Below, piece by piece: positions 8,286 to 15,394 of a DNA stretch of 64,000 nt (the stretch's first letter is position 1; every line of letters begins with the position of its first letter). A program made the translations under genes and the position numbers. The notes under the pieces are model-generated. The model was not told the DNA's origin. It worked only from the letters and a program-made list of their open reading frames with translations, and searched no databases. Source of the stretch: Bacillus sp. X1(2014) (GTDB lineage Bacteria > Bacillota > Bacilli > Bacillales_B > DSM-18226); assembly GCF_007678255.1 (NCBI RefSeq), contig NZ_VEED01000015.1:77122-141121 (forward strand). Reading direction: 5' to 3'.

Positions 8286-8312
8286 CCTTATCCTGTTTTT
8301 AGACAGGTAAGG
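8286..8312 (-). promoter_or_regulatory. Hairpin sequestering the ribosome-binding site of the CNNM gene
   Basis: On the minus strand CCTTA-CCTGT ... ACAGG-A-TAAGG folds into a hairpin that buries the AAGG ribosome-binding bases ten or so bases before the TTG start. An analogous hairpin lies before the upstream paralogue (9906-9921), and both are preceded by GAGGTG. Candidate translational control element. Confidence 0.5.
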
Positions 8313-8376
8313 AGTCACCTCCCAGTTTGATAAAAAAATTAGCTCCTATTTCCTTGATTTTATTTCTAGTTTTCTC

Positions 8377-8400
8377 CTAATCTCGTCTAATGGTCATCAT
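8377..8400 (-). other. Possible leader ORF (MMTIRRD) in CNNM 5' region
   Basis: ATG-ATG followed by a seven-residue frame ending in TAG, with GAGGTGG three to six bases before it, inside the roughly 150-base leader transcribed from the promoter at 8432-8460. Past the TAG the same frame stays open to 8299 and encodes a plausible peptide ending KLGGDSLPV. This could be a functional leader peptide, or a longer leader ORF broken by one nonsense codon. Confidence 0.4.
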
Positions 8401-8431
8401 ACCACCTCGACAATTTAATAAATTAACAATA

Positions 8432-8460
8432 ATTATAAAGAATTTGAACTATACAGTCAA
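8432..8460 (-). promoter_or_regulatory. Sigma-A promoter of CNNM gene (6925-8277)
   Basis: On the minus strand TTGACT, a 17-base spacer, and TATAAT; predicted start of transcription near 8425, leaving a leader of about 148 bases. Confidence 0.75.
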
Positions 8461-8558
8461 ACGTTCTGGTTAGTATATTAGTTGATAACTATATTTTATG
8501 GAGAAACATAGTGAATATGAACGATAAAGACGAAATATTACAAAAATTTATATAAAGA

Positions 8559-8596
8559 AACAAGCAGATCCTACTCAGGATCTGCATCTGCTTGTT
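8559..8596 (-). terminator. Hairpin at the end of the upstream CNNM gene
   Basis: AACAAGCAGAT / ATCTGCTTGTT inverted repeat spanning the stop codon at 8571; on the minus strand it is followed by TCTTTATATA. The weak T run makes efficient termination uncertain. Confidence 0.5.
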
Positions 8597-9899
8597 TTTC
8601 ATCTGAATCGGCTTTATAAACCTCAATGTACAAGATATGGTGTCCTTCAATCTCCTTAATTTGAAAAACAAAATCTTCATGATCAATGGAGTCACCTTTA
8701 TGTACATCAAACTTTTGTGTTAAAAACCAGCCGCCAATTGTATCGACATCTTCCTCATCAAGTGTTGTGCCGAGGAGGTCGTTTACTTCGCTGATTAATA
8801 CTTTACCATCTAAAATAAAATGACCATCGGCTTTTTTCTGGATAAGAGGAAGTTCATCCAAGTCAAATTCATCGCGAATTTCACCAACAATTTCTTCAAG
8901 TATGTCTTCAACCGTGACAATTCCTGCTGTCCCGCCATATTCATCAGATAACACTGCCATATGTGAACGGTTTTTTTGAAGTTTGAGCAGAAGTTCTTGA
9001 ATCGGTATAGTTTCAATGACATGAATAACGGGCTTTAGATAGGGAAGCAGTGGTTGTTCGCCAGTACATTTTTGCTGGATACAATCTGTTAATACTTCTT
9101 TTATATTAATAACCCCTAAAATATTATCTTTGTCACCATCAATAAGGGGATATCTTGTATATTTTTCTTCCTTAACTATTTCAATAATTTCTTCCATGGA
9201 TACATCTTTAGAAAGGGTTACGAGTTCAGTTCTGGGAACCATAATCTCTTTAGCAATCCGATTATCAAATTCGAATATTCGGTTCATATATCGATACTCG
9301 GATTGGTTTATTTCACCACTCTCATAACTTTGCGAAAGAATTAACCTTAATTCTTCCTCGGAAAGGACGATATCGTGCTCGGATGCAGGTTGTACTCCGA
9401 AAAGACCAGTAACAAACCGGGCAGATCGATTTAGAATCCAAATAAACGGGTACATCAGTTTATAAAACAAGATTAACGGACGAGAAAAGAACAAGAGAAT
9501 TTCTTCCGCTTTTTGAATTGCAATCGTTTTCGGTGATAATTCGCCAATCACGACATGGAAATAAGTGATGAGAATGAAAGCAAAGATAAACGAAATAATG
9601 TGCTTAAGTGACAAGGGGATATGAATAAAGTCAAAAAAAGGATTAAGCAATTCCCGAATAGTAGGCTCCCCGAGCCATCCTAAAATAAGGGAGATAATCG
9701 TAATCCCTACCTGGGTGGCAGATAAATAACCATCCAAATTAGATATTACCTTCTTAGCTGCTTCTGCTTTTGGATTACCCTCTGATAATAATTGATCAAT
9801 TCTTGTGGATCGAACCTTTACCATCGCAAATTCTGAAGCGACAAAAAGGGCAGTAAAGGCTATTAGGATAACAATAATCACTACATTCATCCAAATCAT
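8571..9899 (-). CDS. CNNM/CorC-family membrane protein with CBS pair, upstream paralogue
   Basis: A 442-residue protein with the same order of domains as its neighbour: CNNM membrane domain (LSATQVGITIISLILGWLGE, ELSPKTIAIQKAEE), two CBS domains (EIMVPRTELV, SDEYGGTAGIVTVEDILEE) and a C-terminal CorC-type domain. The two genes correspond to the tandem yhdP/yhdT arrangement of B. subtilis, but I cannot say which copy is the Mg2+ exporter MpfA. The ATG at 9899 or 9890 may be used. Its ribosome binding site AAGGTG lies in a hairpin (9906-9921). Confidence 0.85.
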   Translation of the reverse strand: MIWMNVVIIVILIAFTALFVASEFAMVKVRSTRIDQLLSEGNPKAEAAKKVISNLDGYLSATQVGITIISLILGWLGEPTIRELLNPFFDFIHIPLSLKHIISFIFAFILITYFHVVIGELSPKTIAIQKAEEILLFFSRPLILFYKLMYPFIWILNRSARFVTGLFGVQPASEHDIVLSEEELRLILSQSYESGEINQSEYRYMNRIFEFDNRIAKEIMVPRTELVTLSKDVSMEEIIEIVKEEKYTRYPLIDGDKDNILGVINIKEVLTDCIQQKCTGEQPLLPYLKPVIHVIETIPIQELLLKLQKNRSHMAVLSDEYGGTAGIVTVEDILEEIVGEIRDEFDLDELPLIQKKADGHFILDGKVLISEVNDLLGTTLDEEDVDTIGGWFLTQKFDVHKGDSIDHEDFVFQIKEIEGHHILYIEVYKADSDEKQADADPE

Positions 9900-9905
9900 C
9901 TATCA

Positions 9906-9921
9906 CCTTACAAGTGTAAGG
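9906..9921 (-). promoter_or_regulatory. Hairpin sequestering the ribosome-binding site of the upstream CNNM gene
   Basis: Palindrome CCTTACA-CT-TGTAAGG on the minus strand buries the AAGG of the AAGGTG ribosome-binding site. It is preceded by GTGAGGTGGCAA, which aligns with GGGAGGTGACT before the paralogue's hairpin. Confidence 0.5.
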
Positions 9922-9991
9922 GTTGCCACCTCACTCACGTTGGTCTCTAAAACATTATTTCAAAAAAAATTTCTATAAGCAAATCGAACAG

Positions 9992-10017
9992 AAAAAATGC
10001 TGCCAATCAGGCAGCAT
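9992..10017 (-). terminator. Intrinsic terminator of GNAT gene
   Basis: Hairpin ATGCTGCC / GGCAGCAT followed on the minus strand by six T residues, about 24 bases beyond the stop at 10041. Confidence 0.85.
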
Positions 10018-10040
10018 CCATTCGAATTAGAAATTCGGTT

Positions 10041-10601
10041 TTATGTCAAATAAGGAACTCGTTTATTCCAGTCACGGGCAAGCATACTGTAAATAAAGAG
10101 GTCGTGAAAGCGGCCGTATAATTGTTCGCCTTCTCTAATGATCCCTTCTTTAGTAAAACCGAGTCTTTCAGGTATAGCACGGCTTTTTTTATTTTTGATG
10201 CCACAGCGAATTTCAACTCGATTTAAACCCAATTGGAAAAATGCATAGTTTAACAGGAACTGAACGGATCGAGTCATTATGCCATGACCTTCTGCCTTTT
10301 TTGAAAGGTAATATCCGATACTTGTCATTCGGTTGTGCCAATCTACTTGTTGTAAACTAATTGAGCCCACCAACTCACCCTTATAGACAATCCCTACATT
10401 AAATCCACTATTTTCTGCAAATTGATTTAGCCATATCGGAATAATGGATTCAAATTGATACGGGGAGTTCATGCTATCTACCCAGGGCAGCCATTCACGC
10501 AAATGTTCACGGTTCTCTTCCACCATTTGATAAAGTTCTAAGGCGTGATGCTGTTGAAATAGCTGGAGTTCAATTTCATTATCAACCTTTAATGTAAACA
10601 T
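10041..10601 (-). CDS. GNAT N-acetyltransferase, RimJ/RimL (YdaF-like) type
   Basis: A 186-residue single-domain acetyltransferase. Features of the GCN5-related fold: MVEENREHLREWLPWVD near the N terminus (RimL family signature), GSISLQQVDWHNRMTSIGYYLS (central strands), EGHGIMTRSVQFLLNYAF (the acetyl-CoA binding loop, normally Q/RxxGxG/A, here AEGHGIM), and LGLNRVEIRCGIKNKKSRAIPERLGF. RimL-type enzymes acetylate protein N termini, amino acids or drugs; the substrate here is not predictable. It is a single gene with its own terminator. Confidence 0.85.
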   Translation of the reverse strand: MFTLKVDNEIELQLFQQHHALELYQMVEENREHLREWLPWVDSMNSPYQFESIIPIWLNQFAENSGFNVGIVYKGELVGSISLQQVDWHNRMTSIGYYLSKKAEGHGIMTRSVQFLLNYAFFQLGLNRVEIRCGIKNKKSRAIPERLGFTKEGIIREGEQLYGRFHDLFIYSMLARDWNKRVPYLT

Positions 10602-10683
10602 TAGCCTAATCTCCCGATAAAAAATTTTTAGTTCATCATATGCATAAAAGGTTGTTAACGGGAAGATTTATTAATGACACAAA

Positions 10684-10716
10684 TAAAAAAATCCCGGCTT
10701 TAAATAAAGTGGGATT
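10684..10716 (-). terminator. Intrinsic terminator of sensor kinase gene
   Basis: Imperfect hairpin AATCCC.. / ..GGGATT followed on the minus strand by a run of seven T residues, 35 bases beyond the kinase stop. Confidence 0.75.
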
Positions 10717-10750
10717 GGCATTCGTGCTATGATTTTCTTGTTTATTAGGT

Positions 10751-11881
10751 TTAAGGGGTTTGGGCTGCAACAGGTAACAGAATCGAGAATGTAGTTTTAT
10801 CTGGAGATGAATCACATTCTAAATTTCCCTTGTGTTTTTCAATAATTTCTTTACATACAAACAAGCCAAGACCTGTACCTAGTTTTTTTGTTGTAAAAAA
10901 TGGTTCGAAAATGGACTTTCTTAGTTCTGCGGGAATCACAGGTCCATTGTTTGAAATATTGATTTTGATGAATTGATCTTCTAGTCTGCTATTGATTTCG
11001 ATTGTTGGATTCGGATTTTCATCATGATTCAATACATCAATCGCATTAAAGATAATATTAATTAAAACCTGCCTAATTTCATCTGCATACCCATTAAGAA
11101 TAATATCTTCTCGTAGTTCTTTTCTTATTTTTACTTTTCCGTCAAGTATGCTTGGATAAAGGAAGTTTAATACTTCTTCCACTAATGTATTTAAATTGAA
11201 GTTATCTTTTTCTTTACCAATTAACTCCTTCTTTGACAAAAGGAGGAATTGTGAGATGCGAAAATTAAGTTGATCCAATTCACTTGAAATGATATCTAAA
11301 TATTTCATCTCTGGATAATCAGCTTTCAGCAATTGGATAAATCCTTGAACAGAGGTTAAGGGGTTTCTAAACTCATGTATAAAGCTTGAGGTCATCTGCC
11401 CAAGTAATGTTAATCGATCCTGATGGGTAGAGTCAATGTGCATTGTCTTTTCTTCAATAATTTTGTTCTTTGCTTCAGAGTAATGGGAAACAGCATAGTA
11501 TAAAAATTTATCGAAACAAAAATTTACTTTGTTTAATGCTTCCTGCAGGGCTGCCCATGGAATTCCCGTAGTACTTAATTGGCTGTATAAAACTGTTCTG
11601 CCAAGATTAACATTATAAACAAAATCACCAAGGTTAATATCAGCCAAAACTCTTTCTTCCGATACTTCAATAGCGAGTTTTTCAATTATGTCTAAAAGCT
11701 CTTTTTCCGTCATTTTATGCATATTAAGTAAAACTTCGAGTAACGCCTCGCCGTTTTCGTGTATTTTTAATTTAAAAGGATCCGTATTAGTGGTAACAAT
11801 GGCATTTTCCCAATCTTGAATTAATTTCTGTTTATTTTGATTGAAAAAATCAATTAAATCTGTTTGGTTTTCCGTGAACAT
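10751..11881 (-). CDS. Orphan sensor histidine kinase (sporulation-kinase-like)
   Basis: A 376-residue soluble kinase without membrane segments. Residues about 1-150 form a helical sensor region like the RsbR-type N-terminal domains. The HisKA box SSFIHEFRNPLTSVQGFIQLL carries the phospho-accepting His near residue 170. The ATPase domain has an N box (NIIFNAIDVL), G1 (ISNNGP) and TTKKLGTGLGLFVCKEII (F and G2 boxes). No response regulator is adjacent. The HEFRNPLTSVQGFIQLL motif closely resembles Bacillus phosphorelay kinases that feed Spo0F, so a role in sporulation initiation is plausible but inferred. Confidence 0.85.
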   Translation of the reverse strand: MFTENQTDLIDFFNQNKQKLIQDWENAIVTTNTDPFKLKIHENGEALLEVLLNMHKMTEKELLDIIEKLAIEVSEERVLADINLGDFVYNVNLGRTVLYSQLSTTGIPWAALQEALNKVNFCFDKFLYYAVSHYSEAKNKIIEEKTMHIDSTHQDRLTLLGQMTSSFIHEFRNPLTSVQGFIQLLKADYPEMKYLDIISSELDQLNFRISQFLLLSKKELIGKEKDNFNLNTLVEEVLNFLYPSILDGKVKIRKELREDIILNGYADEIRQVLINIIFNAIDVLNHDENPNPTIEINSRLEDQFIKINISNNGPVIPAELRKSIFEPFFTTKKLGTGLGLFVCKEIIEKHKGNLECDSSPDKTTFSILLPVAAQTP

Positions 11882-12027
11882 GCCGTTTTCCCCCTATGTT
11901 ATTGACAAAAAACTGCTTACAGTATCTATTCGAGGTTTAAATAGAAAATCCTCCTTTATTTTAGCATAAAAGTCTAGAATTTTATCTCTTGTAAATGTAA
12001 AACTCACTCCTATATAATGGAACATTC

Positions 12028-12108
12028 ATGCTGCCAAGCTTCATCATCAGTGTTATCTTTATCATCATTGTAATGAGTGCGGTACCCAAGAAATTATTTT
12101 CAAAATAA
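12028..12108 (+). CDS. Possible 26-residue single-helix membrane peptide
   Basis: Short frame MLPSFIISVIFIIIVM followed by SAVPKKLFSK: one hydrophobic helix and a basic tail, ending just before a strong terminator at 12130. A TATAAT at 12013-12018 with TTGTAA eighteen bases upstream would start the RNA only two or three bases before the ATG, so the message would be nearly leaderless. There is no ribosome-binding site. Supported only by the promoter-frame-terminator arrangement. The remainder of the 11882-12295 gap holds no other gene I can see. Confidence 0.35.
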   Translation: MLPSFIISVIFIIIVMSAVPKKLFSK

Positions 12109-12129
12109 AATTTATAAGTAAAAGGAAAT

Positions 12130-12160
12130 GGAAAAGGGCTTTTAGCTCTTTTCCTTTTTT
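12130..12160 (+). terminator. Intrinsic terminator upstream of feo operon
   Basis: Hairpin GGAAAAGGGCT / AGCTCTTTTCC with a TTT loop and a T6 tail. It implies a short plus-strand transcript in the 12.0-12.1 kb gap. Confidence 0.85.
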
Positions 12161-12204
12161 ATTGTCTAGTGGTGGTGTGTTGATTCTTAAAAATCTTCAA
12201 ACTT

Positions 12205-12233
12205 TTGACAAATTTATTAAGCTTTTTTAACTC
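12205..12233 (+). promoter_or_regulatory. Possible feo promoter
   Basis: TTGACA at 12205-12210 and a weak -10 (TAACTC, 12228-12233) with a 17-base spacer; the Fur-like box lies about 20 bases after the predicted start. Confidence 0.4.
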
Positions 12234-12257
12234 AAATAAATGTTAAAATACAAGAAA

Positions 12258-12275
12258 GATAATCATTCTCAATTA
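12258..12275. promoter_or_regulatory. Fur-type box before feoA
   Basis: GATAATCATTCTCAATTA closely resembles the Fur consensus GATAATGATTATCATTATC (7-1-7 core). It stands 20 bases before the feoA ribosome-binding site, as expected for iron repression. Confidence 0.75.
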
Positions 12276-12295
12276 GCGAGGATAGGGTGGTATAC

Positions 12296-12520
12296 ATGTT
12301 TGGTTCTTTAAAAGCAGGAGAAAGAGGGAAAATCATTGATATTTCTCTTGTAGGTCACCTGGTACAAAGACGTTTACTTGACTTAGGGATCACTGAAGGT
12401 TCAGAAGTGTGTGTGAAGTGTGTCATGCCATTCGGCGGTCCAATTATGATTGAATCTTGCGGACAATGTGTAGGTATTCGCCGTAGAGAAGCAGTTCGAA
12501 TTGAAGTGGAGAGAATATAA
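12296..12520 (+). CDS. feoA: FeoA ferrous iron transport accessory protein
   Basis: A 74-residue SH3-like protein (GSLKAGERGKIIDISL, then RRLLDLGITEGSEVCV) of the FeoA family, which works with FeoB at the inner face of the membrane. The ATG at 12296 is preferred over the GTG at 12287 because the AGGGTGG ribosome-binding site overlaps the latter. Its stop codon overlaps the feoB start by one base (TAATG), giving translational coupling. It is the first gene of an operon behind a Fur-like box. Confidence 0.9.
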   Translation: MFGSLKAGERGKIIDISLVGHLVQRRLLDLGITEGSEVCVKCVMPFGGPIMIESCGQCVGIRRREAVRIEVERI

Positions 12521-14523
12521 TGGAAATCGCTCTAATCGGAAATCCCAATACAGGGAAAACTTCATTATTTAATAATCTTACAGGTTCCTATGAGTATGTT
12601 GGTAACTGGAGCGGTGTAACCGTTGAAAAAAAAGTTGGTGTTTTTAAAAATAATATTGGTCATTTAATTGATTTACCTGGTGTATATACACTTAATCCTT
12701 TATCGAAGGATGAAGGGGTGGTTACATCCTTCTTTCTTAATGAATCAGTGGACCGCCTGCTAAATATATTAGATGCTTCACAATTAGAACGAAATTTACA
12801 TCTTACCTTGCAATTGCTAGAGTTTGAAAAACCAGCACTTATTGGACTTAATATGGTCGATGTAGCGAATAAACGCGGGATTCAGATAGATGCATCTAAA
12901 CTTTCAATCCTTCTCGGAGTGCCAGTTGTTCCTGTTGTGGCAAGAAGTGGTAAGGGCTGTGATAAATTAGTTGATGTCATATCGACTCAATCAATCTTGC
13001 CTGCTAAAAAGAACCTTGTTTACTATGGTAAAGAGGTAGATGCAGCAATTGTCGCTTTGACAGCTGAGATAAATGGCAAAACCGGCCTTTCTGGCCGATT
13101 TCTAGCTATTCAATATTTTGAAGGAAATGAATATGTTAGAAACTACATTGAGACTATAGTTGATAATCAAAAACTTAATGCCCTAACGGCTAACTTAGAG
13201 TCTATCTTACAAACACAATATCATGTAAAATCATTAGCAAACTATATTTATCAAAAAAGAAGAGAAGTAATAGAAAAAATCGTCGTCGAAGTGGCTATAA
13301 AAAGTAACTTTGACATTCCACTTTCTGAAAAAATTGATATGATCGTTACCAATCGTTTTTTAGGAATGCCCATTTTCTTACTGCTTATGTACATCATGTT
13401 TATGCTGACTTTTGATTGGCTTGGAACACCATTATCTGATGCTTTGGACGGGCTTTTAACAGGCCCAATTACGACAGGATTTGAGTCGGTTTTAACCGCC
13501 ATTCATGCTTCAAGTTTTATTCATGCATTAATTATTGATGGGTTAGTTGCTGGTGTAGGCGGTGTACTCGTATTTGTTCCGCAAATTTTTATCCTATTTT
13601 TCTTTATTTCTTTATTAGAAGATTCCGGGTACATGGCCCGTGTTGCATTGGTAATGGACCGAATTATGGAGTCAGTTGGGTTAAATGGGAAGGCGTTTAT
13701 CCCTATGATGATTGGCTTCGGTTGTAATGTACCAGGAATAATGGCAGCCAGAACAATAGAGACCCCACGGGAAAGACTGGTAACCATATTGCTTACCCCA
13801 TTAATGTCCTGTTCAGCACGATTGCCAGTGTATGCGTTATTTGTAGGAGCTTTTTTTGCAGGAAATAAGGCTTTATTTGTGCTTAGTCTATATGTCCTTG
13901 GGATTGTAGTTGCATTGGTCTTAGCCAAGATCTTTTCGTCTACATTACTAAAATCGGAAACTTCATTATTTGTTATAGAACTGCCTCCTTACCGTCTTCC
14001 ACAGTTTCAATCACTGTGGAGGAGTACTTGGGATAAAGGAAAAGGGTTTGTTAGAAAAGCTGGAACATTTATTTTTGCAGGTTCTGTCTTTATCTGGTTA
14101 TTATCTTATGCTGGGCCCAATGGTTTAAAGGTTGACATGGAAGATAGTTATTTAGCCATGATTGGGAATGTAATCGCCCCAATTTTTGATCCAATTGGAT
14201 TTGGAACATGGCAGGCATCCGCCTCGTTAATTACAGGGTTCTTGGCAAAAGAGGCCATTATTTCTACCATGAATATTATTTATTTTGTTCCGAATGATGC
14301 AAGTTTGCAAGGGTTATTGGCGGACTATTATACTCCGCTTGCTGCCTATAGTTTCATGGTTTTCATTTTGTTATACATCCCATGCCTTGCGACAGTAGCA
14401 ACTATCTATAAAGAAACAAATTCAAAAAAATGGACAGCTTTTTCTATGATTTATGCATTTGCAATTGCTTATGTGCTTTCTTTGATTATCTATCAAGGCG
14501 GCAAATTGTTAGGACTTGTTTAA
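12520..14523 (+). CDS. feoB: FeoB ferrous iron transporter
   Basis: A 667-residue Fe2+ importer. The N-terminal G domain has G1 GNPNTGKTS (residues 7-15), G3 LPG (about 49-51) and G4 NMVD (about 111-114), followed by a helical GDI-like region. The C-terminal membrane half carries the two Gate motifs (GYMARVALVMDRIMESVGLNGKA-type segment near residues 366-390 and the GPNGLKVDM region later) with CNVPGIMAARTIETPRERL. The length is normal. It forms an operon with feoA and the Cys-rich gene downstream, probably derepressed by iron starvation through Fur. Confidence 0.95.
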   Translation: MEIALIGNPNTGKTSLFNNLTGSYEYVGNWSGVTVEKKVGVFKNNIGHLIDLPGVYTLNPLSKDEGVVTSFFLNESVDRLLNILDASQLERNLHLTLQLLEFEKPALIGLNMVDVANKRGIQIDASKLSILLGVPVVPVVARSGKGCDKLVDVISTQSILPAKKNLVYYGKEVDAAIVALTAEINGKTGLSGRFLAIQYFEGNEYVRNYIETIVDNQKLNALTANLESILQTQYHVKSLANYIYQKRREVIEKIVVEVAIKSNFDIPLSEKIDMIVTNRFLGMPIFLLLMYIMFMLTFDWLGTPLSDALDGLLTGPITTGFESVLTAIHASSFIHALIIDGLVAGVGGVLVFVPQIFILFFFISLLEDSGYMARVALVMDRIMESVGLNGKAFIPMMIGFGCNVPGIMAARTIETPRERLVTILLTPLMSCSARLPVYALFVGAFFAGNKALFVLSLYVLGIVVALVLAKIFSSTLLKSETSLFVIELPPYRLPQFQSLWRSTWDKGKGFVRKAGTFIFAGSVFIWLLSYAGPNGLKVDMEDSYLAMIGNVIAPIFDPIGFGTWQASASLITGFLAKEAIISTMNIIYFVPNDASLQGLLADYYTPLAAYSFMVFILLYIPCLATVATIYKETNSKKWTAFSMIYAFAIAYVLSLIIYQGGKLLGLV

Positions 14524-14544
14524 TTCTAGAAAGAGGTGTAGCAA

Positions 14545-14700
14545 ATGATTGCCAATATTTTAATTGGAGCAGCTATTTTTGGATACGCGACATGGGCTTT
14601 AGTTAGGTTTATTAATAAATCGAAAGAAGGAAAATGCGGGGCATGCGATTTGAAAAATTCATGTTCTAGTAATTGCGGAACACCGCCTAAACCACTATAA
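14545..14700 (+). CDS. FeoB-associated Cys-rich membrane protein
   Basis: A 51-residue protein: one N-terminal membrane helix (MIANILIGAAIFGYATWALV), then a basic stretch and four cysteines in CGACDLKNSCSSNC. This matches the small FeoB-associated Cys-rich proteins found after feoB in Firmicutes; a role in Fe2+ or redox handling is presumed. AGAGGTG lies eight bases before the ATG, and the gene starts 21 bases after feoB. It ends in a terminator that closes the operon. Confidence 0.9.
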   Translation: MIANILIGAAIFGYATWALVRFINKSKEGKCGACDLKNSCSSNCGTPPKPL

Positions 14701-14707
14701 ATAATTG

Positions 14708-14737
14708 AAACTGCTATCAATAAAGGTAGCAGTTTTT
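14708..14737 (+). terminator. Intrinsic terminator of feo operon
   Basis: Hairpin AAACTGCTA / TAGCAGTTT with a T-rich tail. Confidence 0.85.
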
Positions 14738-14749
14738 TGATGCTAGGAT

Positions 14750-14788
14750 TTGAAGATTTAAGTAAACTAGTGTAAAATTACACTAGTT
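14750..14788 (+). promoter_or_regulatory. Promoter and autoregulatory operator of XRE gene
   Basis: TTGAAG (14750-14755), 17-base spacer, TAAAAT (14773-14778). The -10 lies inside an inverted repeat with 11-base arms, AACTAGTGTAA-AA-TTACACTAGTT (14765-14788). A repressor bound here would block the promoter, so autoregulation by the XRE protein is likely. Confidence 0.75.
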
Positions 14789-14810
14789 GTAATTGAAGGA
14801 AGGGCTTAAT

Positions 14811-15266
14811 TTGACCAGAGATGAAATTATAATGCAGGTTTCTGAAAAGCTTCGCCTCATACGGACGGAAGTCGGCTATACACAGGATAAAATGGCAGAC
14901 ATTATTGGTGTCTCGAAGAAAACACTTGTTCAAATTGAAAAAGGTAGAGTTTTAGCCAACTGGTCTACTGTAGTTTCGATTTGTGCATTATTTCGTGAAA
15001 CTGAAACAGTTCAATTTCTATTTGGAAATGAGCCGCTTGAGGTGTTAGAAACGGTTGCCCGCGAAGGAATAGATATTCGGAAGTCAAAAACACTCGGCGG
15101 CCGGATTTGGTGGAGAGTTGTAACGAAAAAGAACGGGTATATTCTTCAACAAAATATTCTTAGTAAACATTTTCGGATTTTGGATGAAGAAAATTATCGG
15201 ATTTTTAGCAGTATTGATGAAAAGGTATCGAAACACCGTTTTAAAGAATTGACGAAAAATGAATAA
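14811..15266 (+). CDS. XRE-family helix-turn-helix regulator
   Basis: A 151-residue protein starting MTRDEIIMQVSEKLRLIR; the TTG at 14811 has GGAAGGG six to seven bases upstream and is preferred over the TTG at 14793. An XRE-type HTH occupies about residues 7-60 (YTQDKMADIIGVSKKTLVQIEKG). The C-terminal 80 residues (GGRIWWRVVTKKNGYILQQN...) are a domain I do not recognise, perhaps for oligomerisation. A near-perfect palindrome overlaps its own -10. It precedes a penicillin-binding protein gene but a terminator separates them, so control of that gene is only a possibility. Confidence 0.8.
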   Translation: MTRDEIIMQVSEKLRLIRTEVGYTQDKMADIIGVSKKTLVQIEKGRVLANWSTVVSICALFRETETVQFLFGNEPLEVLETVAREGIDIRKSKTLGGRIWWRVVTKKNGYILQQNILSKHFRILDEENYRIFSSIDEKVSKHRFKELTKNE

Positions 15267-15273
15267 ACGACAT

Positions 15274-15306
15274 AAAAAAGATGGGGATCCGCCATCTTTT
15301 TTCTTT
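15274..15306 (+). terminator. Intrinsic terminator after XRE gene
   Basis: Hairpin AAAAGATGG / CCATCTTTT with a T-rich tail. It contains an ATG that opens the frame of the following gene but cannot sensibly be its start. Confidence 0.85.
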
Positions 15307-15394
15307 TTTTTGGAATACTAAATATTGTCATAAAAACTCTCCCTATCTTCGAAAATTAACCGATGATAGATTACAGATAAAGGATGTTTTTCAT

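Noticed and set aside
13521..13928. Antisense open frame of 135 codons inside feoB
   Set aside because: It is the complement of membrane-domain codons; no start signal and no recognisable protein features.
15281..15394. N-terminal extension of the PBP from the ATG at 15281
   Set aside because: That ATG lies in the stem of the terminator that ends the XRE gene and has no ribosome-binding site; the TTG at 15395 has AAAGGATG at good spacing and a typical PBP N terminus.
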